Shown piece after piece: positions 26,864 through 35,013 of a stretch of DNA of 64,000 nt. The notes beneath the pieces are model-generated. The model made no database searches. It was not told the DNA's origin and saw nothing but the letters and a program-made list of their open reading frames with translations. Source of the DNA: Mesorhizobium waimense (GTDB lineage: Bacteria > Pseudomonadota > Alphaproteobacteria > Rhizobiales > Rhizobiaceae); contig NZ_QZWZ01000024.1 in assembly GCF_003601975.1 (NCBI RefSeq), positions 33,376 to 97,375 on the forward strand, read 5' to 3'. The position numbers and the translations under genes were made by a program. The first letter of the stretch is position 1. Every line of letters begins with the position of its first letter.

Positions 26864-27757
26864 ATGGCATTGCCCGATCTCAATTTGCTCTTCGCTCTCG
26901 ACACTCTGTTGACCGAAGGCAGCGTGGCGCGCGCCGCCCAGCGGCTGCGCCTCAGCCCCTCGGCAATGAGCCGCACGCTGGCGCGCCTGCGCGAGGCAAC
27001 GGGCGATCCCTTGCTGGTCCGCGCCGGCCGCGGCCTCGTACCGACGCCGCGGGCACTTGAATTGCGCCAGCAGACCGGGCGTGTCGTTCAGGACGCGGAG
27101 GCGCTGTTGCGGCCGGCCATGCTGCTTGACCTTTCAAGACTGGACCGAACGTTCACGCTGCGTACCAATGAAGGCTTCGTCGAGGAGTTCGGGCCCCGTC
27201 TTGTCGCCCGCATCGAAGCGGATGCGGGCGAGGTGCGGCTGCGTTTTGCACCAAAGTCCGACAAGGATGTCGCCTCGCTGCGCGAAGCGGCTGTTGACCT
27301 TGAGATCGGCGTTGCCGGCGAAACCGCACCAGAAGTGCGTATCCAGGCGCTGTTCCGCGACCGCTTCATCGGTGCGGTACGAAAAGGCCACCCTCTCAGC
27401 GAGGGTATCGTCACCGCCGAGCGTTATGCGGCCAGCCGCCACATCAGCGTTTCCCGGCGCGGCCGCGAAAGGGGGCCGATCGATGAGGCCTTGAGCCAGC
27501 TCGGGCTGCAGCGGACTGTGGTGTGCATGGTTTCAGGCTTCTCGGCTGCACTTGCCATGGCGCGCGCTTCCGATCTGATTGCCAGCGTCCCCGAGCGGCA
27601 TTCGCAAGGGGCACGTGCCGGCATGTTCAGCTTTCCCTTGCCGGTCACTATCGCAGAGGTCACCATCTCCATGCTCTGGCATCCGCGCCTCGATGCCGAT
27701 CTGGCGCAGCGCTGGCTGCGGGATTGCGTTCGGGAGGTTTGCGGGTCTTCCCGCTGA
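26864..27757 (+). CDS. LysR-family transcriptional regulator
   Basis: The 297-residue protein begins MALPDLNLLFALDTLLTEGSV, with the LysR helix-turn-helix ARAAQRLRLSPSAMSRTLARLRE near residues 22-44, followed by an effector-binding domain starting about residue 90 (DRTFTLRTNEGFVEEF). ATG 26864 puts the DNA-binding domain at the N-terminus as usual; the longer frame from 26726 runs through the promoter. The divergent MFS exporter is its likely target, a common local-regulator arrangement. The inducer is unknown. Confidence 0.87.
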   Translation: MALPDLNLLFALDTLLTEGSVARAAQRLRLSPSAMSRTLARLREATGDPLLVRAGRGLVPTPRALELRQQTGRVVQDAEALLRPAMLLDLSRLDRTFTLRTNEGFVEEFGPRLVARIEADAGEVRLRFAPKSDKDVASLREAAVDLEIGVAGETAPEVRIQALFRDRFIGAVRKGHPLSEGIVTAERYAASRHISVSRRGRERGPIDEALSQLGLQRTVVCMVSGFSAALAMARASDLIASVPERHSQGARAGMFSFPLPVTIAEVTISMLWHPRLDADLAQRWLRDCVREVCGSSR

Positions 27758-27772
27758 TTGGCGATTACGACG

Positions 27773-29176
27773 TCAACACGACATCGCCGCTTTGAGCGTT
27801 GTGAAAATCCGCTCGTCTCCGCATTGGGCAACGTTGAAGCGCAGGAAACGGCTGGCGGTCTGCGACAGGCTGAACGCATTGCCGGGCGCCAGCACGATCT
27901 TGGTGGCCAAAGCGCGGCGGGCCACTTCTGTCGCATCCACCCCATCCGGCAGGCTGCACCACAGGAACAGGCCGGCCGGCTGCTCGATCCAGGGCGTGAT
28001 GCCGATCGCCTTCAGGCGGCCGCTCGTTTCGCCCATGGCGCGCGAAAGCTGCGCCCGCAGCAATTCCATGTGCTTGCGATAGCTGCCGTCCTTGAGCAGC
28101 GTCAGCACCAACTCGGCCGCGAGCCGGCCGCCGCCGAAGGTTGTGGCGATCTTGAGGTCGGTCAGCTGTTCGATCCAGTCGAGGGGTGCGGCGATGAAGC
28201 CGCAGCGTACCGACGCCGAAAGCGTCTTGGAGAAGCTGCCGATATGGACGACGCGGCTGAGACCATCGAACGCCGCGAGCCTCGGGGCAGGGGTGTGTTC
28301 GAAATCGGGGAAGATGTCGTCCTCGATGATGGTCAGATCCGATTGGTCGGCGAGCTTCAGCAGCCGATGCGCGGTCACCGGCGACAGGATCGCGCCGGTC
28401 GGATTGTGGATGGCGGAATTGGTGATGTAGAGGCGCGGCCGGTGCTCGGCCAGCGCCTGGGCGAACAGCTCGATATCCGGCCCTGACGGCGTATAGGGAA
28501 CGCTGACGACCTTGGCCCGGTGGGCGCGCAACAAGGCATGGAAATTGAAATAGCAGGGATCGTCGACCAGCACCGTGTCGCCGGGTTCGAGCAGGAAGCG
28601 GCAGAGGAGATCGATGGCCTGCGTGCCCGATTCCGTCAGCATGATCTGCTCTGGCGACGCCTCGATGCCGTGCCCGGCCATGCGTCGCGCGAGCAGATGG
28701 CGCAGAGCCGGCAAACCGAGCGGCGTGCCGTAGTCTGCCAGCGTCACATCGTCGGCCCGCGCCACTGTGCGCAGCGCCCGGCGCAATCCCGCCTGCGGCA
28801 TCCATGAGGCCGGCAGCCAGCCGCAGCCGGGTTTCAGGGTCTCGTCGCCGGCTTCGAGCGACTGGCGCGAGACCCAGAGCGGATCGACAGCACGGTCGAG
28901 CCGCGGACCGATCTCGGCCAGCGACAGCGGCGCCAGCGGGCCGGCGGCGTAGAAGCCGGAGCCCGGCCTCGAGCGGATCGTGCCTTCGGCGGCGAGCCGT
29001 TCATAGGCCTCGACCACTGTCGACTTTGACACCTGCATCGTTCCGGCGAAGGCCCGGATCGACGGCAGCCGCGCCCCCGGCGTCAGGGTGCGCGCGGCGA
29101 TCCGCTGTCTGATCGCTGCCATGACCGCTTCGACAAGCGTTCCTTCGCCACCGGTTTTTGGAGCAGGCGTATCCAT
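27773..29176 (-). CDS. MocR-type regulator (GntR winged helix fused to aminotransferase)
   Basis: The 467-residue protein joins a GntR winged helix (residues about 15-80: AAIRQRIAARTLTPGARLPSIRAF, SKSTVVEAYERL) to a fold-type I aminotransferase domain. The PLP-binding lysine lies in IGSFSKTLS, and YGTPLGLPALR and DPCYFNF are present. MocR proteins sense PLP or an amine and control nearby genes. ATG 29176 is preferred to 29197 because GAGAA lies upstream of it and because 29197 abuts a perfect inverted repeat. It diverges from an EamA exporter gene, its probable target. Confidence 0.87.
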   Translation of the reverse strand: MDTPAPKTGGEGTLVEAVMAAIRQRIAARTLTPGARLPSIRAFAGTMQVSKSTVVEAYERLAAEGTIRSRPGSGFYAAGPLAPLSLAEIGPRLDRAVDPLWVSRQSLEAGDETLKPGCGWLPASWMPQAGLRRALRTVARADDVTLADYGTPLGLPALRHLLARRMAGHGIEASPEQIMLTESGTQAIDLLCRFLLEPGDTVLVDDPCYFNFHALLRAHRAKVVSVPYTPSGPDIELFAQALAEHRPRLYITNSAIHNPTGAILSPVTAHRLLKLADQSDLTIIEDDIFPDFEHTPAPRLAAFDGLSRVVHIGSFSKTLSASVRCGFIAAPLDWIEQLTDLKIATTFGGGRLAAELVLTLLKDGSYRKHMELLRAQLSRAMGETSGRLKAIGITPWIEQPAGLFLWCSLPDGVDATEVARRALATKIVLAPGNAFSLSQTASRFLRFNVAQCGDERIFTTLKAAMSC

Positions 29177-29256
29177 CTGTACTTCTCGATGAGCCATAAC
29201 AGTTTTGCCAAACTGTACCGCATTGTCTCTGGCGGCGCCATAGCCCGAACCTGTAC
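29177..29256. promoter_or_regulatory. Candidate MocR operator region: inverted repeat plus three CTGTAC copies
   Basis: ACAGTTT at 29199-29205 and AAACTGT at 29210-29216 form a perfect 7-bp inverted repeat with a 4-base spacer. CTGTAC occurs three times, at 29177, 29213 and 29251, spaced 36 and 38 bp, close to three and a half helix turns. MocR-type regulators commonly bind spaced direct repeats in such divergent regions. Binding is an inference from the layout. Confidence 0.45.
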
Positions 29257-29278
29257 GGAAGGGCAAACGGAGCAGATC

Positions 29279-30172
29279 ATGGACAAGAGTTTGAACGGCT
29301 GGGTGAACGGCTTCATCGGCGTGCTGATCTTCAGCGGCTCGCTGCCGGCGACGCGCGTGGCGGTGATGGATTTCGATCCGACATTCCTGACGTCGGCCAG
29401 AGCGGCGATTGCCGGACTGCTTGGTCTGGCAATGCTGCTCGTGTTCCGGCAGAAACGTCCGGAGCGCGGGGATCTGCTGTCGCTGGGAATCGTCGCGCTG
29501 GGCGTGGTCGTCGGCTTTCCCTTGCTGACCGCTCTGGCGCTCAAGCACGTCACCACGGCCCACTCTATCATCTTCGTCGGGCTGCTGCCGCTGGCGACCG
29601 CGATCTTCGGCGTGCTGCGCGGTGGCGATCGGCCAAGGCCGGCGTTCTGGCTGTTCTCCTGCCTCGGCAGCGTGCTTGTTGTCGGCTTTGCCCTGAGCCA
29701 AGGCGTGTCCGCCTCACCGATCGGGGATCTCCTGATGCTGTCGGCAATCATCGCTTGCGGGCTGGGCTACGCCGAGGGCGCGGCGCTGTCGCGCAAGCTC
29801 GGCGGCTGGCAGGTGATCTGCTGGGCGCTGGTGCTGTCGCTGCCGATCATGCTGGTGCTGACCTTTGCGACGATGCCGCCATCCTTTGCCGACGTCGGCT
29901 CCGGCGCGTGGATTGGCCTGGCCTATGTCTCGCTGTTCAGCATGCTGATCGGCTTCGTGTTCTGGTATCGCGGCTTGGCGCAAGGCGGCATTGCAGCGGT
30001 CGGGCAGTTGCAGTTGCTGCAGCCCTTCTTCGGCCTCGCGCTGGCGGCAACGCTGCTGCAAGAACAGGTGAGCTCGCTGATGATTGTCGTCACGCTTGGC
30101 GTGGTGCTTTGCGTCGTCGGCGCCAAGAAATTCGCCAAGCAGGAAGCGCCGCGACCCGCGACTGTTGGGTGA
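29279..30172 (+). CDS. EamA/DMT-superfamily exporter
   Basis: The 297-residue protein shows the ten-segment, twofold-repeated DMT layout. The first EamA half is near residues 8-135 (ALKHVTTAHSIIFVGLLPLATAIFG at its end) and the second near 150-285 (GLAQGGIAAVGQLQLLQPFFGLALAATLLQEQ). Such proteins export amino acids and other metabolites. ATG 29279 (MDKSL) removes a poor 30-residue N-terminal extension that would overlap the MocR promoter. Regulation by the divergent MocR protein is likely, so an amine or amino-acid substrate is plausible but unproven. Confidence 0.85.
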   Translation: MDKSLNGWVNGFIGVLIFSGSLPATRVAVMDFDPTFLTSARAAIAGLLGLAMLLVFRQKRPERGDLLSLGIVALGVVVGFPLLTALALKHVTTAHSIIFVGLLPLATAIFGVLRGGDRPRPAFWLFSCLGSVLVVGFALSQGVSASPIGDLLMLSAIIACGLGYAEGAALSRKLGGWQVICWALVLSLPIMLVLTFATMPPSFADVGSGAWIGLAYVSLFSMLIGFVFWYRGLAQGGIAAVGQLQLLQPFFGLALAATLLQEQVSSLMIVVTLGVVLCVVGAKKFAKQEAPRPATVG

Positions 30173-30187
30173 TAGTGCCGGCCGCAG

Positions 30188-31228
30188 CTAAAATTTCGTC
30201 ACCACGCCGATGCCGATGCCTTCGAAGCCGCCCATCGCCATCAGCGCTGCCGGCGCTTCGTCGAGGCTGATCTTCTTGCCGACCAGCAGTTCGGGCTTGA
30301 GCTTGCCGGTGCGGATCATCTCCATCATCGCCGGATAGCGGTAGGCCTGCATGCCGTGGCTGCCGAGGATCTCGAGTTCGAAGGCGATCACCTTGTCCAT
30401 CGGCACCTGCGGCCTGGCGTGCTCGGCGAGCATCAGGCCGACCTGCACGTGACGGCCGCGGCGGCGCAGATTGGCGATCGAGTTGAACGAGGTCGTCGGG
30501 TGACCGAGCGCGTCCATCGACATATGCGCGCCGCCATTGGTGATCTGCTTGACCGCCTTGACCACATTCGGCGTCTTCGCGGCATTGATCGTCGCCACCG
30601 CGCCGATTTTCTTGGCGAAATCCAGCTTCTCGTCGGTGAGGTCGATGGCGATGACATTGGCACCCATCGAACTGGCGATCATGATCGCCGACAGGCCGAC
30701 GCCGCCGCAGCCATGCACGGCCACCCATTCGCCGGGCTTCACCCGGCCCTGGTCGACGATGGCGCGGAACGAGGTGACGAAGCGGCAGCCGAGGCTGGCG
30801 GCGGTGGCGAAGTCCATCTCGTCCGGCAGGCGAACGAGGTTGGTGTCTGCATGGTCGATGGCAACATATTCGGCGAACGAGCCCCAGGAGGTGAAGCCCG
30901 GCTGCGTCTGGTGCTCGCAGACCTGGTGGTTGCCCGAATTGCATTCAAAGCAGCGGCCACAGCCGACCGCGAACGGCACGGTGACGCGCTCGCCGGCCTT
31001 CCAGCGGGTCACCCGCTTGCCGGCGGCCACGACGACACCGGCCAGCTCGTGGCCCGGCACATGCGGCAGGGTGATGCCGTCATCATGACCCATCCAGCCA
31101 TGCCAGTCGCTGCGGCATAGCCCTGTCGCCTCGACCTTGATGATGACGCCTTCCGGCGCCGGCTTCGGATCGGGCACGGTCTGGATCGTCGGCGCCTCGC
31201 CGAATTTTTCGAAGACGACGGCTTTCAT
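30188..31228 (-). CDS. Zinc-dependent alcohol dehydrogenase
   Basis: The 346-residue medium-chain dehydrogenase has the catalytic zinc ligands in GLCRSDWHGWMG and GHELAGVV, and the four-cysteine structural zinc lobe CGRCFECNSGNHQVC near residues 93-107. The NAD-binding GCGGVGLSA motif lies near residue 175. It oxidises alcohols or reduces aldehydes in the cytoplasm; the exact substrate is unknown. ATG 31228 follows GAGGAA at good spacing; a TTG two codons earlier is possible. It converges with the EamA gene. Confidence 0.9.
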   Translation of the reverse strand: MKAVVFEKFGEAPTIQTVPDPKPAPEGVIIKVEATGLCRSDWHGWMGHDDGITLPHVPGHELAGVVVAAGKRVTRWKAGERVTVPFAVGCGRCFECNSGNHQVCEHQTQPGFTSWGSFAEYVAIDHADTNLVRLPDEMDFATAASLGCRFVTSFRAIVDQGRVKPGEWVAVHGCGGVGLSAIMIASSMGANVIAIDLTDEKLDFAKKIGAVATINAAKTPNVVKAVKQITNGGAHMSMDALGHPTTSFNSIANLRRRGRHVQVGLMLAEHARPQVPMDKVIAFELEILGSHGMQAYRYPAMMEMIRTGKLKPELLVGKKISLDEAPAALMAMGGFEGIGIGVVTKF

Positions 31229-31260
31229 CGGCAATTCCTCATAGTGTCCCGATCCAGTGC

Positions 31261-31737
31261 TTACTGCGACGCAGGCGCCGCCTCAAGAAGCGGCTGCCAT
31301 CGCCGAAACCACTCATCGGCTTCGGCGTCCCAAGGCCAGATTCCGTCCAGCGTGGGATACACAAGCTGTATGACCCGGAAATTCAGGCCTTGGTAGAACC
31401 AGATGTCCCAGCCGAAGTGCTCAGGATAGTGCGCGATGTGCACTGAACCGAACTGGCAGTCGAACCCTTCTATTAAGCCTGAGTATCGCTGTCCCAACTG
31501 AAAAATCTCGCCAGAGCGTATCCGGCCGCAGTACTCGTTTATGATGAACTGGGAGATTTCCTGCTTCAGGCCGACGACGATCAGCTCCGGAGCGCCGAAT
31601 CTATGCTCTAAGCCTACCGAATAGCTGAAGGGAGGATCGTCATCCTCCTCAAGCACATGCAGGATGTGACAGCCGTAGGTTTCGATGTCGGCCAGCGCCT
31701 TGGCCTCGTATGGGTCGGTGGCCTCGCTACTCGGCAT
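31261..31737 (-). CDS. DUF4262 domain protein
   Basis: The 158-residue protein matches DUF4262: CHILHVLEEDDDPPFSYSVGLEHRFGAPELIVVGL near the start and YPEHFGWDIWFYQGLNFRVIQLVYPT, then the acidic-aromatic tail PWDAEADEWFRRWQPLL. Its function is unknown. The start codon lies inside the end of maiA: the two genes overlap by 11 bases, so translational coupling is likely. This does not by itself show a role in aromatic degradation. Confidence 0.8.
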   Translation of the reverse strand: MPSSEATDPYEAKALADIETYGCHILHVLEEDDDPPFSYSVGLEHRFGAPELIVVGLKQEISQFIINEYCGRIRSGEIFQLGQRYSGLIEGFDCQFGSVHIAHYPEHFGWDIWFYQGLNFRVIQLVYPTLDGIWPWDAEADEWFRRWQPLLEAAPASQ

Positions 31738-32377
31738 CTATCTGATTCTCCGGCGCCGCCTTCCGGAAGGCTGGCAGCGCCATGCAAGCGGAATGAATGC
31801 GCGAGATAGTGGGGTACGGCGTCATGTCGACGCCGAAGCGGGCATTGTTGGTGACCTGGGCGACCAGGCAGATGTCGGCCAGCCCCGGTGTGTCGCCATG
31901 GCAGAATGTGCCTGTCTCGGGCGATGAAGCGAGAATCTTCTCAAGCGGCTGGAAACCTTCGTTCACCCAGTGGCGGAACCAGTTGACGACGTCCTGGTCA
32001 CCGGCGCCGAACAGGGTGCGCAGCGAGGTCAGCACGCGTAGATTGTTCACCGGATGGATGTCGCAGGCGATCATCTGCGCCAGCATCCTGACGCGTGCCC
32101 GGCCGAGCGCATCCTTTGGCAAAAACGGCGGCTGGGGCACGGTCTCGTCCAGATATTCGATGATCGCCAGCGACTGCGTCAAAAGCGTGCCCTCGCCCAG
32201 GATCAGTGCTGGCACCAGCCCTTGCGGATTGACCGCGAGATAGGCCGGCTCCAGATGTTCGCCATGGCGCAGATGATGCGGCACGTAGTCGTAGGTCAGG
32301 CCCTTCATCTCCATCGCGATCCGGACCCGGTAGGAGGTGGAGGAGCGGTAGTAATTGTGAAGGACGAGGTCGCTCAT
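31727..32377 (-). CDS. maiA: Maleylacetoacetate isomerase (zeta-class GST)
   Basis: The 216-residue protein has the zeta-GST fingerprint SSTSYRVRIAMEMKGL near residue 12 (SSCxWRVRIAL-type motif with Thr in place of Cys), the NPQGLVPAL substrate loop and LTQSLAIIEYLDE, plus the C-terminal helical domain. It isomerises maleylacetoacetate to fumarylacetoacetate with glutathione in tyrosine or gentisate breakdown. The hydrolase for the next step is encoded immediately upstream, but that gene is frameshifted. The ATG is four bases beyond where the hydrolase would end in its intact frame. Confidence 0.88.
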   Translation of the reverse strand: MSDLVLHNYYRSSTSYRVRIAMEMKGLTYDYVPHHLRHGEHLEPAYLAVNPQGLVPALILGEGTLLTQSLAIIEYLDETVPQPPFLPKDALGRARVRMLAQMIACDIHPVNNLRVLTSLRTLFGAGDQDVVNWFRHWVNEGFQPLEKILASSPETGTFCHGDTPGLADICLVAQVTNNARFGVDMTPYPTISRIHSACMALPAFRKAAPENQIDAE

Positions 32378-32381
32378 CGGA

Positions 32382-33081
32382 TCATTCTGTCGGCTGGCCG
32401 ATGGTCAGTTCGATCGTGCCAATGCCGTCGACGCCGCCGGTGATCGTCTGGCCCGGCCCGACCGCGCCGACACCGGTCCGGCGTGCCGGTGAAGATGAGG
32501 TCGCCTGGTTCCAGTTCCACCGCTTCGCTGCAGATTGAGACGATGTCGGCGATCGGCCAGATCAATTCGGCAAGGTCGCCGTCCTGCCGGACCGCGCCAT
32601 CGACGGCCAGCCAGATGCGGCCTTTCTCGGGGTGGCCTGAGGTCTGTGCCCGGACCAGCGGGCCGCAAGGCGCTGAGCGGTCGAACGCCTTCGACCAGTC
32701 CCAGGGACGCGCCGCCTTCTTGGCATCGTCCTGCAGGTCGCGGCGGGTGAGGTCGATGCCGACGCCATAGCCCCAGACATGGTCGAGGGCCCGCGCGCGA
32801 GGAATGCGGAAGCCCGCTTTGCCGATCGCAGCGACCAGATCGATCTCGTGGTGCAGGTTTCTGGTCAGCGGCGGGTAGGCGATCGTCATGCCCGAATCGA
32901 CCACCTCGTCGGCTGGCTTGGTGAAGAAGAAGGGCGGGTCGCGCTCGTCATTGCCGAGTTCGCGCGCATGCGCCGCGTAGTTGCGGCCGACGCAGAAGAT
33001 GCGGCGCACCGCAAAACGTGCCTCAGAGCCCGCGACGGCGACCGAAGGGGTTGCGGGCAAGGGGAGGACGAATTCTGTCAT
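32382..33081 (-). pseudogene. Fumarylacetoacetate hydrolase family protein, frameshifted near the C-terminus
   Basis: From ATG 33081 the frame encodes a clear FAH-family protein: IFCVGRNYAAHARELGND, the PPFFFTKPADEVV metal region, LHHEIDLVAAIG and LEPGDLIFTGTP. After TGTP the open frame becomes an arginine-rich run, while the next frame reads GVGAVGPGQTITGGVDGIGTIELTIG, the normal end of the family, stopping at 32382. One extra base in the CCGGTCC at 32474-32479 explains this. The product would lose about 30 native C-terminal residues that lie near the active site. It is upstream of maiA, so both last steps of an aromatic pathway may have been encoded. Sequencing error is a real alternative. 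Confidence 0.8.
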
Positions 33082-33239
33082 ACACGGTCTCTGCCAAACT
33101 GTGATCTTGTTGGCCGGCACATTCGACCGATTTGGACGGCCGGGCAAGCGCCGGCCAAATATGGCGATGTACTATCTTGCAATAATCTGGCCATGGTCAC
33201 CGGATTATCCTATTCTGAGCGAAGTGAAGCGACCTCACC

Positions 33240-33923
33240 ATGACCGCAGTCAACGATCGCGCCCGGTTTCTGATCATCGACGACCATCCGCTGTTTCGCG
33301 AGGCGCTGCACAGCGCCGTGCAGATGGCCTATCCGGATGTCGACACGGTCGAGGCGCGCTCGATCGCCGAGGCGCTCGATCTCTTGGCCGGCGCGAAGCC
33401 GTTCGACCTTGCGCTGCTCGACCTCAGCATGCCCGACGTGCACGGCTTCGACGGGCTGCTGCAGCTCAGGACCCGCCATCCGCGCCTGCCGGTGGTCATC
33501 GTCTCGGGCCATGAGGAACCGAGGATCATTTCCGAGGCGCTATCCTATGGCGCTGCCGGCTTCATCCCGAAATCGGCGCGCAAGAGCGATCTCGCCGCAG
33601 CCATCCGTTCGGTGATGGACGGCGCCATCTATGTGCCCGAAACCTACGAGGGCCAGCCGCCGGATGCCGACAGCGCCGACCGCGCCGACATGCTGCAGCG
33701 CCTGGCGAGGTTGACGCCACAGCAACTCAGGGTGCTGCAAATGCTGCGCCAGGGCATGCTCAACAAACAGATCGCCTATGAGTTGCAGGTTGGCGAGACC
33801 ACGGTGAAGGCGCATGTCTCCGAAATCCTGCGCAAGCTCAATGTCTACAGCCGCACGCAGGCGGTCATCGAGGTGTCGAAGCTGGACAATGCGGAGTTGT
33901 TTCGCGATCAGGCTGGGTTTTGA
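33240..33923 (+). CDS. LuxR/NarL-type response regulator
   Basis: The 227-residue protein has a receiver domain (acidic pair DD at 14-15, phosphoacceptor D61 in LLDLSMPD, lysine in FIPKSA) and a C-terminal LuxR helix-turn-helix (LTPQQLRVLQMLRQGMLNKQIAYEL, then ETTVKAHVSEILRKL). It is the probable output partner of the FIST sensor and hybrid kinase 1.1 kb away on the other strand, an arrangement seen with NosP/NahK-type systems. Two decayed genes now lie between them. Its promoter region follows the start of the hydrolase gene on the opposite strand. Confidence 0.88.
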   Translation: MTAVNDRARFLIIDDHPLFREALHSAVQMAYPDVDTVEARSIAEALDLLAGAKPFDLALLDLSMPDVHGFDGLLQLRTRHPRLPVVIVSGHEEPRIISEALSYGAAGFIPKSARKSDLAAAIRSVMDGAIYVPETYEGQPPDADSADRADMLQRLARLTPQQLRVLQMLRQGMLNKQIAYELQVGETTVKAHVSEILRKLNVYSRTQAVIEVSKLDNAELFRDQAGF

Positions 33924-34030
33924 GTAGGGCGTCGCTGGTCGGGCGAACATGGCAGAAGTGCGCCGTCCATAGAGTGTGAAGCACAATTTTAGCGACAAAG
34001 GTGCGTGGTTTGCTGACCTCTATTGGGACG

Positions 34031-34461
34031 CTAAAACGATATAGATGAAACTATTGCTCTCACTTCGCCTAATCCTAGATTTGAACGGCTATTGTCTTCG
34101 CCTGAGACGACGTATGTCACAAATACGACGTCATTCCCATTTGATAGATACCACGCAGACAATAACTTATCTGGTGTTCTTTAAAACGCCACAACGCACT
34201 TTATGTTGTTGTATTTCCGAAAAGAAATATTTTCGGCATCGATGGAGTTGTTTTGGCAAAACTCGATCATAAAAGATCTAAGTTCATCGAAAAATTCACG
34301 TTCGGGTTTTCGCCACTATGATATTTCGCGATAGAGAATTGAACAACTCCGACACCTGATGCTTCAGCCAAGGTAGGTGGTGACCCTGTGGGAAGGCCGT
34401 CAGTTATGTCTTCCCATCCGGAAGGTAGGTCGAAGGTGATATCATAGAATTGTACTATCAT
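34031..34461 (-). pseudogene. Decayed small protein gene (one frameshift, one nonsense codon)
   Basis: Only the first 50 or so residues of the minus-strand frame from ATG 34461 are open (MIVQFYDITFDLPSGWED and so on). Moving one frame near 34312 continues the protein with FFDELRSFMIEFCQNNS. A TAA at 34181-34183 then interrupts the same frame before KLLSAWYLSNGNDVVFVTYVV and the final stop at 34031. The restored protein, about 143 residues, is not one I can name. The pattern of a short acidic, beta-rich cytoplasmic protein next to another small decayed gene suggests an immunity-type protein; that is speculation. The region is visibly more AT-rich than its neighbours. Confidence 0.65.
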
Positions 34462-34556
34462 TGTGGTTCTTTAGACCGGGTGATTTGCCGTAGCCGGCAG
34501 ACATGTTGAAAGTGCACTGTCACCATAATTCTCGCTCGCCAGGCCCGGACAAGACG

Positions 34557-34962
34557 TTATTCAGGAAAATATTCAATATCGAAAGTGGCACCGATATCGC
34601 TCAATAGCTCTATTGTTTCTGCCGAGAAAAACATGGGAACAAGCTCTGTTTCAGGAGCTATGGCGATTTTTACCCAGACATCGGTCGCATGGTCCTGGCG
34701 AGATAGCCGAATTGAGTTTCTAACATTTCCGTCCAATCTCGACATGAGTTCCTTGATCGCCACATCGAGATCAACGCAACTTTCAAACCGACAGCTTATG
34801 TTCCACCCATGCTTTGCCGGCGTCGTCCGGGGAGGCGTCCTCAGGCTGCTTTACCACTGGCCGGTCCGGCTTCATCCCCAGCAACTCTGCCATGTCGCTA
34901 GGAGACAGACTTTTGGATGTAATCGAAAGGAACGATGTAACTCTTGTCACTGCTTCTTCCAT
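34557..34962 (-). pseudogene. Frameshifted DUF4279-like protein
   Basis: The frame from ATG 34962 encodes MEEAVTRVTSFLSITSKSL and SPSDMAELLGMKPDRPVVK, then must jump near 34846-34849 to SLRTPPRTTPAKHGWNISC and CVDLDVAIKELMSRLDG, ending in FFSAETIELLSDIGATFDIEYFPE at 34557. The grammar (LLGxKPDR, HGWxIS, late SAETIELLSDIGATFDIEYF) fits DUF4279, a family that often occurs among toxin-immunity genes. The shift needs one inserted or two lost bases. It lies directly behind the kinase gene, on the same strand, in AT-richer DNA. Confidence 0.7.
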
Positions 34963-35013
34963 TTTTCGAGGTTGGCGCTCGCGGTCTTCCGTGCGTGTCT
35001 TGAGGAGAAGGGA

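Noticed and set aside
33924..35013. Complete toxin-immunity locus
   Set aside because: No toxin gene is present and both small genes are broken, so only remnants can be claimed.
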